A stretch of DNA of 64,000 bases from Watersipora subatra (Eukaryota > Bryozoa > Gymnolaemata > Cheilostomatida > Watersiporidae): NCBI RefSeq assembly GCF_963576615.1, contig NC_088715.1, forward strand, positions 60,423,802 to 60,487,801, given 5' to 3'. Positions 25,012 to 37,511 of the stretch are shown here, piece after piece. The first letter of the stretch is position 1, and each line of letters opens with the position of its first letter. The position numbers were made by a program, and so were the translations under genes. The notes beneath the pieces were generated by a model. The model was not told the origin of the DNA. It made no database searches and saw nothing but the letters and a program-made list of their open reading frames with translations.

Positions 25012-27261
25012 AGAAATGCTGCAACACTTGATGTCGCAGCCTTGTATTTAACTTGAAAAAAGTTGGTTTACGCTGTGCCATTTTGTGAGCATTTATGACG
25101 TCTCAAGTCATTTATTGCAAACAATTTACTGGTAAACAGGAAATCATGAGCCTTTTCGGCTTCATTTGTGACTATCATCATCAACGCACCTGTGCTTACT
25201 TGAAGTGCATCATGATTGCATAAACAACCGCTAGCAGATTAAAATTGCTTTGTAATACTTTACTGCACGGCATTGTTTACTTACAAATATTTTGGCTTGT
25301 TTGTCATAAATATTTGCTTCTAATACTGCTTGCTTTACAGCCTTAAAATCTAAAGATCAAAGTCAAATGTGAATAATTAAGAGTGCATGTGTACTCAGAT
25401 GAATAGTCATCTGATTATCGAAGCTCTATCTTAGCGTGCAAATTTGAATCACAAGGACTTGATCATGTTGAAGAAAAAATATCAATCAAAACTTGAAAAT
25501 AATGTAAATTATATAAAACTATTTTTATAAAATCATTAAATTTTATAAAATTATTAAATTTTATAAAATTATTAGCCTAATTAATAAAAAAGTCATGGAA
25601 CAGAAAACTGATTCGTATTTAACATATATAACAACGTTTGCCATTCTAACTTTCAAACTACATATCATGAGAGAAGTGTTTTGTGTAGTCTAAATAAATT
25701 AATAGATTAATTAATTAATTTCAAACTTTGTCAAACAACCGTAACTTTCAAACTTTATATCATGAGGAAATGATTTTTTGCAGAACAGGTTCTTTTGTTT
25801 GGATGCATTAGACAATGTGTAACTTCTGAGAATACAGGTATTTAACAGATTGATAAAAAATATGACAGAATATAGCAGTATTTTGTAGTTCAAATTTTAT
25901 TAGAACAATGTCTGCCAAAAATGGTTGAATGAAAAATTAATATTAATAATAAAGATTGGAAACTAAGTAATAGGATAGGAAAACAGTGATAGAAAAATGA
26001 ATAATGTTTAAACTTCAAACATGACAGTATACTCCAATTATGTTTAAAAATGCAAGTTGAAATAAAAAAGATATTGCAACAAACTTTAAAGCCTCATATT
26101 ATAAACTTCAAAAGTTATTCGAAGTTTGTAAATGTAATAAAAAAATTTAAATCTATCTATATATATATATATTTATCAAAGTATGTAAATTTGTGTAAAT
26201 ATAAGAGAGTTAAGAATAACTGATACTTGTAATCTTACACGATAAGTTTTACAGTAAATCTCAGAGATAATCTAACAGATAATTTTACAGTAATCTTCTA
26301 AATGTTTGTTGTGAGAGGTGAAATTTATTAGGAATTACTAATTGGTTAGGTTTAAAGTGAAAGATGTAAAAGCTAATACACAAAACGAGCACTGATAGGA
26401 AAATACAAACAAAGATGTTTTAATTTGAACTAAAAAAAATAACGTAAAAATATTGTTTAAATGAACTAAATATTTATTCCTATTTAATGATTGTGGAGCG
26501 TAGGGTACCAAATCAGAATCTAAAAACATACTGTAGCTGGAAAAAGTATTCTGAACAGCTAGAATAAATAAGTAGAGAACTAAATGAAGATGTAAAATAA
26601 ATAGCAAATATGTAAACTACGAAACATATTAGTTGGTAATGATACAATTAATACAAAGTGCGAAAACAAAAATCGTTATTACTAAATGAAAAGCTTTACA
26701 ACAGTCGCCAAATATTTATTTTTGAGAGAGAAATGTTTGTTGATACGGTTTGGCAAAAAGCATTGTGTTTTATGGGGGCGTGAGGACCTGTGGGCGCATT
26801 GTATCAATAAATATGTCATTTATCAGAAATTTTATCATTAAATGATTTTATGTTAGCGAAACCGTTTTACTGTAACGAATAACGCTGAGCTCGCCATTGC
26901 GCGCAACTGAATTTTCTAATAACGTATATAATCAGTACACAATTCGCCAAATTTTATGTTCGTAGATAAATTATTGTCGATATCGTGGGGCTGAACAAAT
27001 TAGCCCTAAGGAAATAAAGACGAAGAAGCATCGGGCTGCATATACATGCATCTCAAAATAATTCTTCCTCGCAGCTTGGTAACATGAGGTCGTCTTGCCA
27101 AAATAATTAGCGTATGGTTATGATATATCAAATATGATAACGTCATAGATTGAAATTTCCTAACCGGATGTTTGTAACGTGTGAGCGCAGTGCTAAAATA
27201 ATAGCTATAGCCGGACAATCAAACCTACGAATACACATACGATGACATACTTTGAGAAATA
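25012..27261. other. Intergenic, AT-rich; no gene seen
   Basis: It contains a 17-18 bp repeat (ATTTTATAAAATTATTA) at about 25516-25573 and a short (AT)n run at 26158-26173. Nothing coding recognised. Confidence 0.45.
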
Positions 27262-27618
27262 TATATATATATAGTATAGCATATGGTGATATGAAATAGA
27301 TATAGTATAGCATATGGTGATATGAAATAGATATAGTATAGCATATGGTGATATGAAATAGATATAGTATAGCATATGGTGATATGAAATATATATAGTA
27401 TAGCATATGGTGATATGAAATATATATAGATATAGTATAGCATATGGTGATATGAAATAGATATAGTATAGCATATGGTGATATGAAATAGATATAGTAT
27501 AGCGTATGGTGATATGAAATAGATATAGTATAGCATATGGTGATATGAAATATATATATATAGTATAAAATATGGTGATATGAAATATATATAGATATAG
27601 TATAGCATATGGTAATAT
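27262..27618. repeat. 31-bp minisatellite, about 11 copies
   Basis: The unit ATAGATATAGTATAGCATAT plus GGTGATATGAA repeats with little divergence. As 31 is not a multiple of 3 and the unit has no minus-strand stops in any phase, all three minus frames stay open (Tyr/Ile/His-rich frames of 89-161 residues); these are not genes. Confidence 0.9.
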
Positions 27619-28341
27619 AAAAGAACATTTAACTTTTGAAATAGTTGCTGCTGATCAGCAACTTGTCTGTGAACTGTCATCGACTACTTTATCAACCAAT
27701 CATAGCAGATATCATGGCAAGTAGGCTTTCAACTGGAACTTAATTTATATGATAGGCTAATATGCACTGAGAGCTTTCATTGCTAATCAGTAAAATATTT
27801 TTAATAACACAAAGTAACGTTAACGCCAAGGTAACACACGATAATCTTGTATCTTTCTGTCTAATTTTCATTAAAATTCAGGTAGTTAATTATATTCCCA
27901 CATTCATTAACAATTTTGATACAAAGATGCTTTCAACAACTTCAAAAGCTGTTGCTATTTGCTGTATACCATCCCGCAAGCTAAAGCATGTGTAATTATT
28001 TGCCTTTTTATATTGAGAAGACAACTACCAGCATAACCAAGCAGTGGCTATGAGGCGATGAAAAAGCGCTGTCATTGAATAAAGTTTTAATTTAGATGCA
28101 AACTTTTATGTTGTTATTTCCTATTTTCTAGTGCTTTGAACATCATGGAATTAGTTCGAAAAAATTTTTGGATTTGGTTGTAGATCAACTACAAACATAA
28201 AATTGCATATACCCGTCTTAGTCAGTCCAAATTAGTAAAGGCTTTTTTCAGAAACCTTACCGTAAAACAATGACTAAGATTTCATACAGTAATAGGGTAG
28301 TGACACATTTTCTTATGGCTCTGCAATTCTATTATGGAAAC

Positions 28342-28768
28342 ACCCGTGTCACTCACATTCTGCCATGATTCAGTGTCGCTGTTTGAAAGCGAAACACTTG
28401 TGCAATGGGCTATTTTTGTGCCGTGAAAACTGCCTTGGTGACTAAAAGTGTTGCACTTGTACGCATGCGTAGGTCTTGTTTTCTTGTTTTTTTTTCATTT
28501 GCAAAATTTTTTATTTTTCAAACGCTTTAACCGCTCAATCATCGTTCCATTATAGCTCTTTTTGTAAATATGATCTGCTTGTAAGCGCAGCGCTTCGTTA
28601 CCAGCGCACCCAGGTGTGGTTACACTGTCACTGTATGGACATATAATGATTCATACAAAACAGGGTTTTTGGCAAGCCTTTTTGTCATAAGTTCTGCCAT
28701 TACTAGCCAACTTAGTAATGGCAGTAGTTACAGGAGAAATGTGTGCCCTAAAATTGAGTGACACGAGT
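28342..28768. mobile_element. TIR element, 427 bp
   Basis: ACCCGTGTCACTCA at 28342-28355 and its inverted copy TGAGTGACACGAGT at 28755-28768 match at 13 of 14 positions. Near the right end an internal hairpin pairs CTGCCATTACT (28694-28704) with AGTAATGGCAG (28714-28724). No frame inside. Confidence 0.55.
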
Positions 28769-29039
28769 CATGTCATAGGAATTTGCTAGTGTCAGTCTTT
28801 CTTTATGCTCAGTAGGAACTGTTATGGTGTGAAGACTGAGCTATTCGTTTGAAAATAGCCGTGTAACTATTATATAACTGCCATAACTAATTCTTCAACT
28901 TACTACTATATGAGAATTATCACTATTACGTTTTAGTTCCACATCTTATGGTTTCCTACAGCTGCTCACAACTCCTAAAACTACTCAATTAGGTAAAAAT
29001 CTAGGCATTGTCAAATAAAGTAATAAGTAAAAACTACTT

Positions 29040-29540
29040 GGCTGCCAGCGCGGTGGATAACTTTAACCAAAGGGTTTCTAACTGAGTAGATAGCTCCAAC
29101 AATGAATTCCTAGCAATGTAGATAGATAGGTCTAAACAATGGTTTTTGGCAATTTCACAACTCTAACCAATGGAATTATTGCACAATATTTGACACCATT
29201 AAATTGATTTTATTAGGTGGACAATTCCAACTAGCTTAATTTTAGCATAGTGGACAACTCCAACTAAAAGGTTTCTCGTGCAAAAAAGCCACATTCAATT
29301 GACTTCTGTTAAATATATACTTTCTCCTGATGCGTGAAACAGTAGACAGATGGCTACTATCAATATAGACCAATTAGACTGATTAGGCCAATTATACAAC
29401 TGCATTCATTTGACTTTTATTAAGCAGACAACTCCAACCAGTTAATTTCTAGTAACTACGCGGGTCCTTCCAATTGAGCTTTAGTACATTAGGCAGTTCC
29501 ATATGATTTGCTGTTAGTAAGTAGGCAACTAATAGTTAAT
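29040..29540. repeat. Degenerate tandem repeat, unit about 35-60 bp
   Basis: Phrases such as GGACAACTCCAACTA, GTAGGCAACTAATAG and TTTCTAGTAACTACG recur irregularly across 500 bp, consistent with an old minisatellite. Confidence 0.45.
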
Positions 29541-30317
29541 AAGTACACTTAAGAAGTTGTTTTCCTTTGAACAGAGTTCTTGTTTGGGAGTTGTTGTCTA
29601 ACAAGTAATTTAATTTAGAGAGTGATCGGTCAATGGTAACCAAGGGCAAACAAATCTCATTCTTTCTTTGCACAGGCATTATTCTCTGAGAGGTTTTTTC
29701 TGGCTAGCATTAAATAAAAGGTGAAAAACTATTATATTATGTGTTCTTATAAAAGCAAAAACAAAACTTTAAATTAATTGGCTAAAAATAAAAGAATTCC
29801 TTGAAATTGTTTACACGGTAAACATGGTCATTGCCAGTTGAACTAGCTATATAAACATGAACCTTGATGAACAAAACTAATATGTACAAACTTCTCTTCT
29901 CCAAAATATGGATAAGCGTTATGCATAGAGTTAATATCAACAAATCAAAAAGCTACAGTTTTTATTAAAATATGGAATATCTGAGCTGCATAGCATGACT
30001 GCTTAAAAAGTTTGTCCTCTTTTCCTTATAGGAGCCTTGTGTCATTTTTCTTCTTGCAGGAGCTTTGCGTCTTGTCGCACTGCAAACCAGTCAAATGCAG
30101 AGGAATGATAAAAAGCTGTATACAATGTTTTCATCACTTTAATGGCCTGTGGCAATTCTTTCTCAGCTTACGCTTTCCATGTCAGTTGTTTTTCTCTTAC
30201 ATAAAGGTATCTATTCGTTGTTCACAGTACATGGTAAAACCTGAGTGAAATCTGGCATAAGTTGACACTTGAGGCTTTCTGTTGCAAGCTGCTGAAATTG
30301 TTCTTTTGTTAAATATT
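29541..30317. other. 3' flank of gene A
   Basis: This contains the 3' untranslated region of gene A. A minus-strand AATAAA (plus TTTATT at about 29960-29965) lies some 355 nt past the stop and could be the polyadenylation signal. The 78-residue plus-strand frame is not supported. Confidence 0.35.
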
Positions 30318-30410
30318 CTATGATTTGTTGTTCAGCTCCATCTCTAGCTTCTCATCACCAATTTCAGAGTTGTCTCCACTTTCTGTGTCTGCTTCTCTCT
30401 TCGCTTTCAG
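30318..30410 (-). CDS. Gene A exon 10: C-terminal tail and stop
   Basis: Residues 448-477, charged (KAKREADTESGD...) and ending in TAG. Shorter than the 49-residue tail of gene B. Confidence 0.85.
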   Translation of the reverse strand: MKAKREADTESGDNSEIGDEKLEMELNNKS

Positions 30411-33400
30411 CTGTGAAAAGATTGATTTTCATCAGTTATTTTGAGCCACAACTTTTGAGTTTGAATAAAAAATATTGTTGATGTACTCTTCACTTCAATT
30501 AATTCATGGGGTTATTTGAAAACTAATAGCCTTATTAAAAGTGAGAAATGATACGGTTGGAATCTCCAAAGCTTTTTCAAATTACGGAGGCTTAGCTCAT
30601 TGATCACCATACCATGGTAGTTCAATTAAAAAATGCTTATCAAGATTGACCAAGTTCTTATTATAGATTGACCTTTTGATATCACTAGCTGTTGAAAAAA
30701 AGATGTTTTTATTATTTTCTGGTGTCCCAATTTGTATTAATATTATAAGGAACAATTGAAAACACTGATTTGTTACAAACAAAATGTGTTATTAACCATT
30801 TTAGTCATTTGTATTTTATGAACAGGTAGACAGGAGTCAACACAAGTGGCTAAGGAAAAGAGATATACTATACCTTGTTTAGTATTCTCTCTCTAACAAG
30901 GTAGACTGGGAGCATAATATAAAAGGGGGCGGCTGACACTATAGTAGAGGCTATGGGAAGTATGATGGCCAAGTCTACATCCGGTTGACTTGCCAGAGAC
31001 ATGGCCACCAGCAAACTAACAGCTGTGTTCTGCAACCCAGTCTCTATGGAGATTGTCTACAACAGGTCAGATACTAACTAGAGGCTCATAGACAACATAT
31101 AGATTCTCTTTGATTTTAAAACAATTATTTCACTAGCACATTAGAGTAGTACTGATTATTTAAATAATTAATTTAGTCATCAAATGTGACCAGAATTTAT
31201 GTTACAAGTAGTAGATAGTAAAGCACTTGACAATGCTGATTGTGAGAAGACAAATCCTTAATGTAAACAGACAGGACATTAGTCATTCGGCCTACAATTT
31301 TAGTTAGAGAAGAACTTTAGCAAAGTTTTAGATTTTATCAAAGTTTCAATTTTTTGCTATCATTTGAGATTTTTTGATGTTTGAGGTGATCCGGCTGCCA
31401 GGTTGTTTCAAGATTAAAATCAACAAAACTTGATCATGCTTAAAATGCTTAGAAGAAAAATGTGTGCCGAAATGACATCACTAGTTGCACGGCTGTCTGT
31501 CTCTCTTTTTATTGATATCAACTATTGTATTCAAGTTGTAGCATTGTGAGTCTCTATTCGGTTGATCTCTTTGCAACTATAAGTGTCCTAATCACACTTT
31601 CATTATTTGATCTGAGCTTTGTAATTGCAGTCATGTTTTGTCGATTTTAATAATGAAACATCATGGTTGTCGGATGACCTCACACATCAAAATCAAATGA
31701 TAGAAAAATACCAATATTTTTTCCTAAAATCTACTAAAACTCTGTGAAAGTTTATTTTTGATTCCGGTATATAACACTATAGCATTAATCTCACAATACA
31801 TCGGTGATTATTTGTGATGACAATGTTCACACTATTGTAGACCGATCTCCGTTTACGTCATCAAATAGTTCACAGTATAGCATTCTCATTGTTCTCAACT
31901 ATTATTAGACGGCCTCGGGATCTCAACATTTAACCGCTATCAAGTTTTGTCGATTTTAATTTTCACACATTCGAACAGTCATATCACTTCAAGCATCAAA
32001 AACAGTTGCGAATGATGGAAAAATGCTGATAATTTTTGATAAAATCTCCTAAAATCTTTAGCAAGCTCTTCTTTAAGAACTTACGCAACAAATAATGGCC
32101 AGCCAATTTAAAATATTACCTTGATAAGCATCCAGTTTAGACGGCAAGCCCAGGCCATCAGTCCACCGAGTAGGTACCCTCCATACGGCAGCAGACACGA
32201 TGCCAACATGAGTTCCGCATCCCATTTGACAAATATGTAGTTGTTTACAAAGACGGTGAACATGAGAAACACTAGGAGTATCAGCATAAGAAGAATCTGG
32301 AAATATATCACAATTTTCTTTAAACACCTGGTATGAATGTCAGTAGGTTTTTAAAATAGTGGTTCACATCTAAAAAAGAAAATGTTTAATTTATGTTTAT
32401 ACTTGAAGTAAGCATTCAAAAAAGAACTAATCTAGCACATTGTGTGTTCTGGATATTTATGGAACAATCAATGAAGTGAATAAAAAACTGCTTATCATTC
32501 AATTACAAATTTAACAAGAAGTTGAGCAATGAAAATGCTTGACCTGTATCAGCGTTGGTGCAATTTTATGTATCAAAGAGTATTTAAATGTAATAACTAA
32601 TACCAAATGATTTTTCCACAGCTGTTCAGGAATACAGAAAAACTATAGCTTATGTTCCTTACATTGAGGCCTTTTCTGATGATAAGGGAAATTCTGGGTA
32701 ACTTGAACTGGATCAGGGCTCCGATGGCTAGCGGTACAACTATCATTGCCAGACTCTCTAGAATGCTAAGAAATGGTATTTTCATCTGATCTACTCCTTC
32801 GTCAGCAGGAATGGTAGCTCCCAAAGTGTACAGCAGTAGAGGCAGCATTCCTGTAAAACAGCCATTAAAATAAATGATGGGTATATGTTGCTTTCAAGCA
32901 GAAGAGAAATTAGGTTTTATACTATTTCCTAATATCGTTGATTTGGCAGACATCTTCATTTCTGACCTTTATGCTTGAGATTTATTTTCGCAAAGAATAC
33001 ATCTAAAATTATTGAATTATTCAATGATCAACATGTTTCTATGGTACAGATGTAGCAGATTTAGAATTCTGCACGTAGGGTTACCGTGTAATAATTGTTT
33101 CAAAAGATATCCGCGTGTAGTCGGGTAAAGCAGGTGCTTTGTTAAACAAGGTAATGATATTTACTCCAGAGGACATAGCGGCGCACTCCTGTCTCACTTA
33201 GCATAAAGCTTCCAAAGTAGGAACGACTGAAGTGTAAAAAATGTTTAAAATGGAATAGCTTGCAAAGAATTTTTTTGTGCATCACTGCAAGTGCAGTTTC
33301 CATCTTTCTTAAGCATGAAACATTTTTTTAAACTTTGCAAGAAAATTTGTAAGTAACAAAACTTGCTTGACTTGTGAGCATTTGCCGTTTCCGTCTCTCG

Positions 33401-36400
33401 GACGACCCAAACTTGCAGATTAACCACATCATGGAAAGATTGTGTATGTTGCATATAACTACAGAGAAAGATAAATGGCTATTATCATACCTAGAGAAGC
33501 TGCAGTGTTTATGGTTGTCATGGTGATGCTGATAGATAAGTCTCCATTGAACAGCTTGGCATACATGTTGCTTATTCCTCCACCGGGAGAGCAGCCCATA
33601 GCAAAGAATCCTAGTGCCTTTGATCCGGTGTACCCCAACATCCAGATAGTTCCGTATGATAGCTGAAATATTGCAAAAACATTCTTCAAAAGTTCTACTG
33701 GCAGCAGATAACGTTGTTTTCTATTAGGTATGTTAAAGATTTATTATTCTAAAATATTTTAGAAATTACATAATAAATAGATAAATAATAGACTGAGTAC
33801 CAAAACGTACATAAAGTAAATTGCATAAATTATTAAAAGATGAAGCAACCATTTGTTAGAATACAGGCAATATTGCAACTGAGTCACAACCACACAGACA
33901 TCTTATGACTTGTCCCCTCACCGCAGGCATGATCGTGTACTGAGCTACAAAGGCTACAATCAAAGCCTTGGGTCTTCTGAAATGCTCTTTTATAGTCTGA
34001 ACATCCAGGTCATTTCCCATAACCAAGATCATAAGAGTAAACTAAAAAAGAGAAACAGATAACACAATTAGAATCTTCGCAGTTATTGTACATAAACTTT
34101 GTTAAAAAGCAGACAACTCCTTAAAAGCTAAAATGTTTGAGAACAATCGCAAATCAACAAAAATTATCAAATTTTGAATTTCCCTCTTAATAGCAAGCTT
34201 TGGTAGCAGCATCATTTTAAGAGAAGTGAAAAAGCTACTTAATTCTATTTTGGAATTTTGTTAAACACGATTTAGTTGGTAGGACTAATATTACACAAGT
34301 CTACATGTATGTGTGTCTGATACTTCATAGGGAACCGTCCTCTATAAAATTATTAGTTTTTTCAAATCAATAGCAAGGCTATAAATAAAAAGTGATAGTG
34401 TCCATATCACTACTTTAAATGTGATCAAGTACATACCATGACTTTAACTGTGATTGTGTACATGAAGTCCACAAATTTTCTTTGTCTCATCGAACGAATC
34501 ATGGCTTCACCGAGGTATATATCAGCACTAGCGCTGCCAGTGTCAGCGTAGAATTTAGCAGTTGAATACCCGATGTAGGGTGCAGAAACTGTTAGCAGAA
34601 TAGATAGCTTTCGGTAAGTTATAAAATGCAGTTGACAAAGTATTGTGTTACGTTATGCGTTTCTAAATTGTAGTATAATAATATGTCATTGAATAATACA
34701 TAATATATTATACACCATAATATGGTAATTCATATTATTATATAGGGAAATACAAGTTGTTAAATTTGTTTGATTCCTTACATTATTTTACATTATAGTA
34801 TATCATTTCATCAAAACTGATATATTACATTGTATTTTTTATTTATTTTGCATGAAAATATTCCTATCCGTGTTATTCTATGTTACCTACATTGTTACTC
34901 AACAAAAGTACTTCAACATATTTTTATACTAAACTTTTTTAAATTCGTTACATTGAAATCAGCTTGATTGACTAAAACAATATCATACTTATTTTAGTCA
35001 AAATGATTAATTTTAAAATACTTACTTAGAAATGACACATTGTAACAAGCTCCTGTTTTTTGTAAGCTCAAGCTTGTTGTTGTATTACCAGGAGTGTTTT
35101 CATGTTGCTCCAAGCACGAAGAGATATCAACTGTATCCTGAAAAGTTACATATATAATTTTATTCTTAATAAAAATAGGCATAACAACAAAGGTTATTTA
35201 CAAGGGGCTTTTAATAGAACTAAAATTTGATACTGATAGAAATTTTTTACTTTACTAAATTTAATAACCAAAAAGCTTTTTATCGTTTTACAATCAGTGT
35301 TGTTATGTGATAAGGATTAGAGCAGACATACAAATATTCTGTTACTATCGATTCATAGTACCAGCTGCTGCCGATTATAAAGCAGTTTTAAAATTACTCG
35401 GGTCTGATTCGTCATAGCGTCCTTCATATGTAATCAATCATAGAAAATTAGCCTCGGCCACCTGCCCGTCATATGTCAACAGCTATAGGAATTTCAACGA
35501 AACTAGTACAGGTCTAAAGGTCAAATCCTCCTGTATTGTTTTTTGTGAATGCTGGGCGACAGCTGTACTAAATGAGTGTAATCGAGCCGGTGTAAAGTTT
35601 GTATCAACTCTTTTGATTATCTTTGTTTTATGTGAGTACTTTACTCACTAAAGAGAAGCATGCAAATATTTTTATTAGAACTCAGTAAGCTATAACTTTT
35701 ATTGGAAGTTGTTCTTTCTATTCAATCTGTTTTCTTTGTTTAGTTTGGTAGTGTTATAACTACATTTACCCACAAAAACAAATATTGATGAACCAATATT
35801 TTGGTGCTAGAGTCAAATTTGCAGAGTCATGGCGTACCAACATCAAGGGTAAGGCGGCAATTGAACTTTTCATGACAAAATTTCACTACCAAAGCCTATT
35901 CTACAAAAAGCCCTTCGGGCAAGCCCAACATCAATGTGTTCAAAGATACCTTAGTTAGTCTGTGTTCTTACAGAATAGTATTAGTGAAACTTACTGAAAT
36001 CCTGGCAATGTTTGTTTGTGTGCTCTCAATGGAGACGGTGAAGTTCTTAATGTGTTTGTCAACATAGAGGACAACATTGTGGCGTGCTGGAGGTTGGTCA
36101 TAGAATATCGTAAATGCCCCTTCATCGGGATAAATAAGTTTAAACTGAGAATTCGTCGTGTTTCCTGAAAATAAAAATTCAAACTATGCTCTTGATAATA
36201 AATTAAGTTTCCTTAGCCTAGTAACTTAAAGATGTTAGATTGCCATAACACAAAATGCTATAATTATCATACATTTAATTGCAGGAATGCTAATTTTTTT
36301 TAAACAGTTAATCGTTTCTATCGAGTAAAGCTTCAAATGAAATTTTCAGCAATTTTTTGTCTAAACTGAAAAATACTGATGACTGTCAACCATCCCAATT

Positions 36401-36810
36401 GAATGCTTGTCAGTTTTGGTTAAACAGAGTTGGTAGTTGTTGGTAACTCTGGTTTCTTTAATGCTTGATAATTGGGTTAAATATGATTTGAACACACCAA
36501 TAAGCTCATCACATAAACCTAATATTGAAACACATCTGCATGTGCAACTGTCCCTTGAGGAAGAGATGCCTGGTAATGCTCAACTCCCCATCTCTTTGCA
36601 CTTTCAGGTCACTATATCAAAATTCATTTTTGTTAAAAGATTTTATTAAATACAAAAATAAATTATTTACATGCAATTTGAAATTAGTCTAAAAAGTTTA
36701 TCTTCTAAAACCGGTATAGTTTGAGTAGAAGAAATAGACATACCTTCAATGTGAGCCGACAACCCACTAGTCTGGTGGAGAAGAGTCAAAAGAATCCAAA
36801 TCAGAAACAT
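30318..36810 (-). CDS. Gene A: complete SLC10-family (sodium/bile acid cotransporter-like) carrier, 10 exons, 477 aa
   Basis: Exons: 36744-36810, 35995-36164, 35026-35137, 34437-34588, 33922-34041, 33491-33662, 32663-32850, 32120-32296, 30874-31056, 30318-30410 (1434 nt, one open frame). Introns are GT-AG with phases 1,0,1,0,0,1,0,0,0. Order: signal peptide 1-19; glycosylated extracellular domain about 20-155 with sequons at N24, N63, N97 and N112 and paired C87/C110; hydrophobic transport core from about 156 to 447; charged cytosolic-type tail 448-477. The core carries MGCSPGG, then S238-N239, S252 and T256, and ETGLQN with E391 and Q395, in the spacing of the sodium-site residues of bacterial ASBT. 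Family members move organic anions with Na+ at the plasma membrane; the substrate here is unknown. The layout recalls SLC10A3/A5, but those lack the ETGxQN motif as I recall them. The ATG at 36810 is chosen because no in-frame ATG lies before the upstream stop and it opens a clean signal peptide. Confidence 0.92.
30874..31056 (-). CDS. Gene A exon 9: ETGLQN sodium-binding motif
   Basis: Residues 387-447. It opens TISIETGLQNTA, where E391 and Q395 match the glutamate and glutamine that bind Na+ in bacterial ASBT, and ends with the last membrane helix. Confidence 0.94.
31312..31758. mobile_element. Foldback MITE copy in gene A intron 8
   Basis: Both arms are present: GTTTCAAGATTAAAATCAAC on the left and GTCGATTTTAATAATGAAAC on the right, with the family's central segment between. 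It lies in intron 8 (31057-32119) and does not touch the splice sites. Confidence 0.7.
31920..32075. mobile_element. Half copy of foldback MITE in gene A intron 8
   Basis: Only the right arm is present (ACCGCTATCAAGTTTTGTCG, then CAAACATC-like and GATGGAAAAATGCTGAT words). It ends about 45 bp from the exon 8 donor. Confidence 0.6.
32120..32296 (-). CDS. Gene A exon 8: transport core
   Basis: Residues 328-386. Two hydrophobic helices around VKWDAELM; YGGYLLGGLMAWACRLNW matches YGGFLLGGIFAWLCRFDW in gene B. Confidence 0.93.
32663..32850 (-). CDS. Gene A exon 7: transport core
   Basis: Residues 265-327. GMLPLLLYTLG continues the family motif after the sodium-site helix; a second hydrophobic segment (IVVPLAIGALI) follows. 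Donor GTAAGG. Confidence 0.94.
33491..33662 (-). CDS. Gene A exon 6: sodium-site signature
   Basis: Residues 208-264. It contains MGCSPGG, S238-N239, then GDLSISITMTT, the most conserved SLC10 stretch. By hand count 41 of 58 residues equal gene B. Confidence 0.95.
33922..34041 (-). CDS. Gene A exon 5: transport core
   Basis: Residues 168-207. The pattern MGNDLD, then HFRRPKALIVAFVAQYTIMP, is the SLC10 segment where an arginine-proline turn leads into the second membrane helix. Exon length (120 nt) equals gene B. Confidence 0.92.
34437..34588 (-). CDS. Gene A exon 4: end of extracellular domain and first membrane segment
   Basis: Residues 117-167. PYIGYSTAKFYA is shared in form with gene B (VYIGYSSLKFYA). 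The last 12 residues start the first hydrophobic segment. Confidence 0.9.
35026..35137 (-). CDS. Gene A exon 3: extracellular domain, Cys pair
   Basis: Residues 80-116. C87 and C110 are matched by a pair in gene B exon 3, suggesting a disulfide. Sequons NTT and NVS. Donor GTAAGT, phase 1. Confidence 0.88.
35995..36164 (-). CDS. Gene A exon 2: extracellular domain
   Basis: Residues 23-79. It contains NTT and NFT glycosylation sequons and the AFTIFYD motif shared with gene C. Acceptor TTTTCAG, donor GTAAGT, phase 1 in and 0 out. Confidence 0.9.
36744..36810 (-). CDS. Gene A exon 1: start and signal peptide
   Basis: The exon encodes residues 1-22 plus one base: Met, then FLIWILLTLLHQTSGLSA, a standard signal peptide. 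The donor is GTATGT, phase 1. Confidence 0.88.
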
Positions 36811-36904
36811 TATGATAAATCTTTTAGTGCTTCGTTGATCTCTTAACAATCGCTCTCTAACAAAGTCTAACAAACTGTGTGTGGTTTTCCATCTATCCTC
36901 TTCA

Positions 36905-36912
36905 GTTATATA
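36905..36912 (-). promoter_or_regulatory. TATA-like box of gene A
   Basis: TATATAAC on the minus strand lies 95 nt upstream of the ATG, placing the transcription start near 36880 and a 5' UTR of about 70 nt. Confidence 0.45.
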
Positions 36913-37511
36913 CTGCTGGTGGGCTTTATTTGTTTATCTGAAGTAAGTTACAGCGCTTAGGCAATCCTGCATTGTGAAAGAAAATTTATCTTGTAAGTTG
37001 ACAATTTATGCTAAACTGGAGTTTAAAAAAACATCGAGTGTTTACGAACTATATAATATAACTATAATACTGCTGCTTAAATATAGCTATTATTGTATCG
37101 TAGTCGTAAAACCAATTTTATTCACAGCTCATAAAAGTTTTCTGCTAGTAGACGCTCGATGATTCATAAATGTGTACCTGTGGTGACTGAGATTATGTGT
37201 TGTCCTTAACAGGCCGGCAAGAAGGATGCAGTTGACGATGCCTCATTCTAAAAATAAGGATTGGCGATGATATTTCATCAAGATTTTACTGGTCAGGTTT
37301 TTAGATGAGAATATGTTGGATGAGTCGCTCTAGTGACCATGTTACGGACTGTTTCATATCAAATGGACAGACTTATCTTACATTAATTATATTCATCAAA
37401 CCAGTCTATGTGTTCTGATGATTTTATTTTGTTGAGCTTGTAAAATGATAAATTTGCTATTTAAATTTTGCATAAAATTTAAGATGATTAGTTTTTACTG
37501 TATTTAAACAA
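36913..37511. other. Upstream flank of gene A; nothing recognised
   Basis: AT-rich, with no conserved motif or element seen beyond the core promoter. Confidence 0.4.

Noticed and set aside
27262..27618. CRISPR-like array
   Set aside because: Units are directly adjacent with no unique spacers, and the genome is eukaryotic.
27143..27680. Three overlapping Tyr/His/Ile-rich frames
   Set aside because: They are the 31-bp minisatellite read in successive frames.
32073..32327. Two alternative minus frames of 67 and 84 residues over exon 8
   Set aside because: Only the frame starting at the acceptor (32296) continues the SLC10 core; the other is out of frame.
36811..36873. Extending gene A upstream of the ATG at 36810
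   Set aside because: The frame is open further but has no ATG before the upstream stop; it starts at a TTG and would bury the signal peptide.
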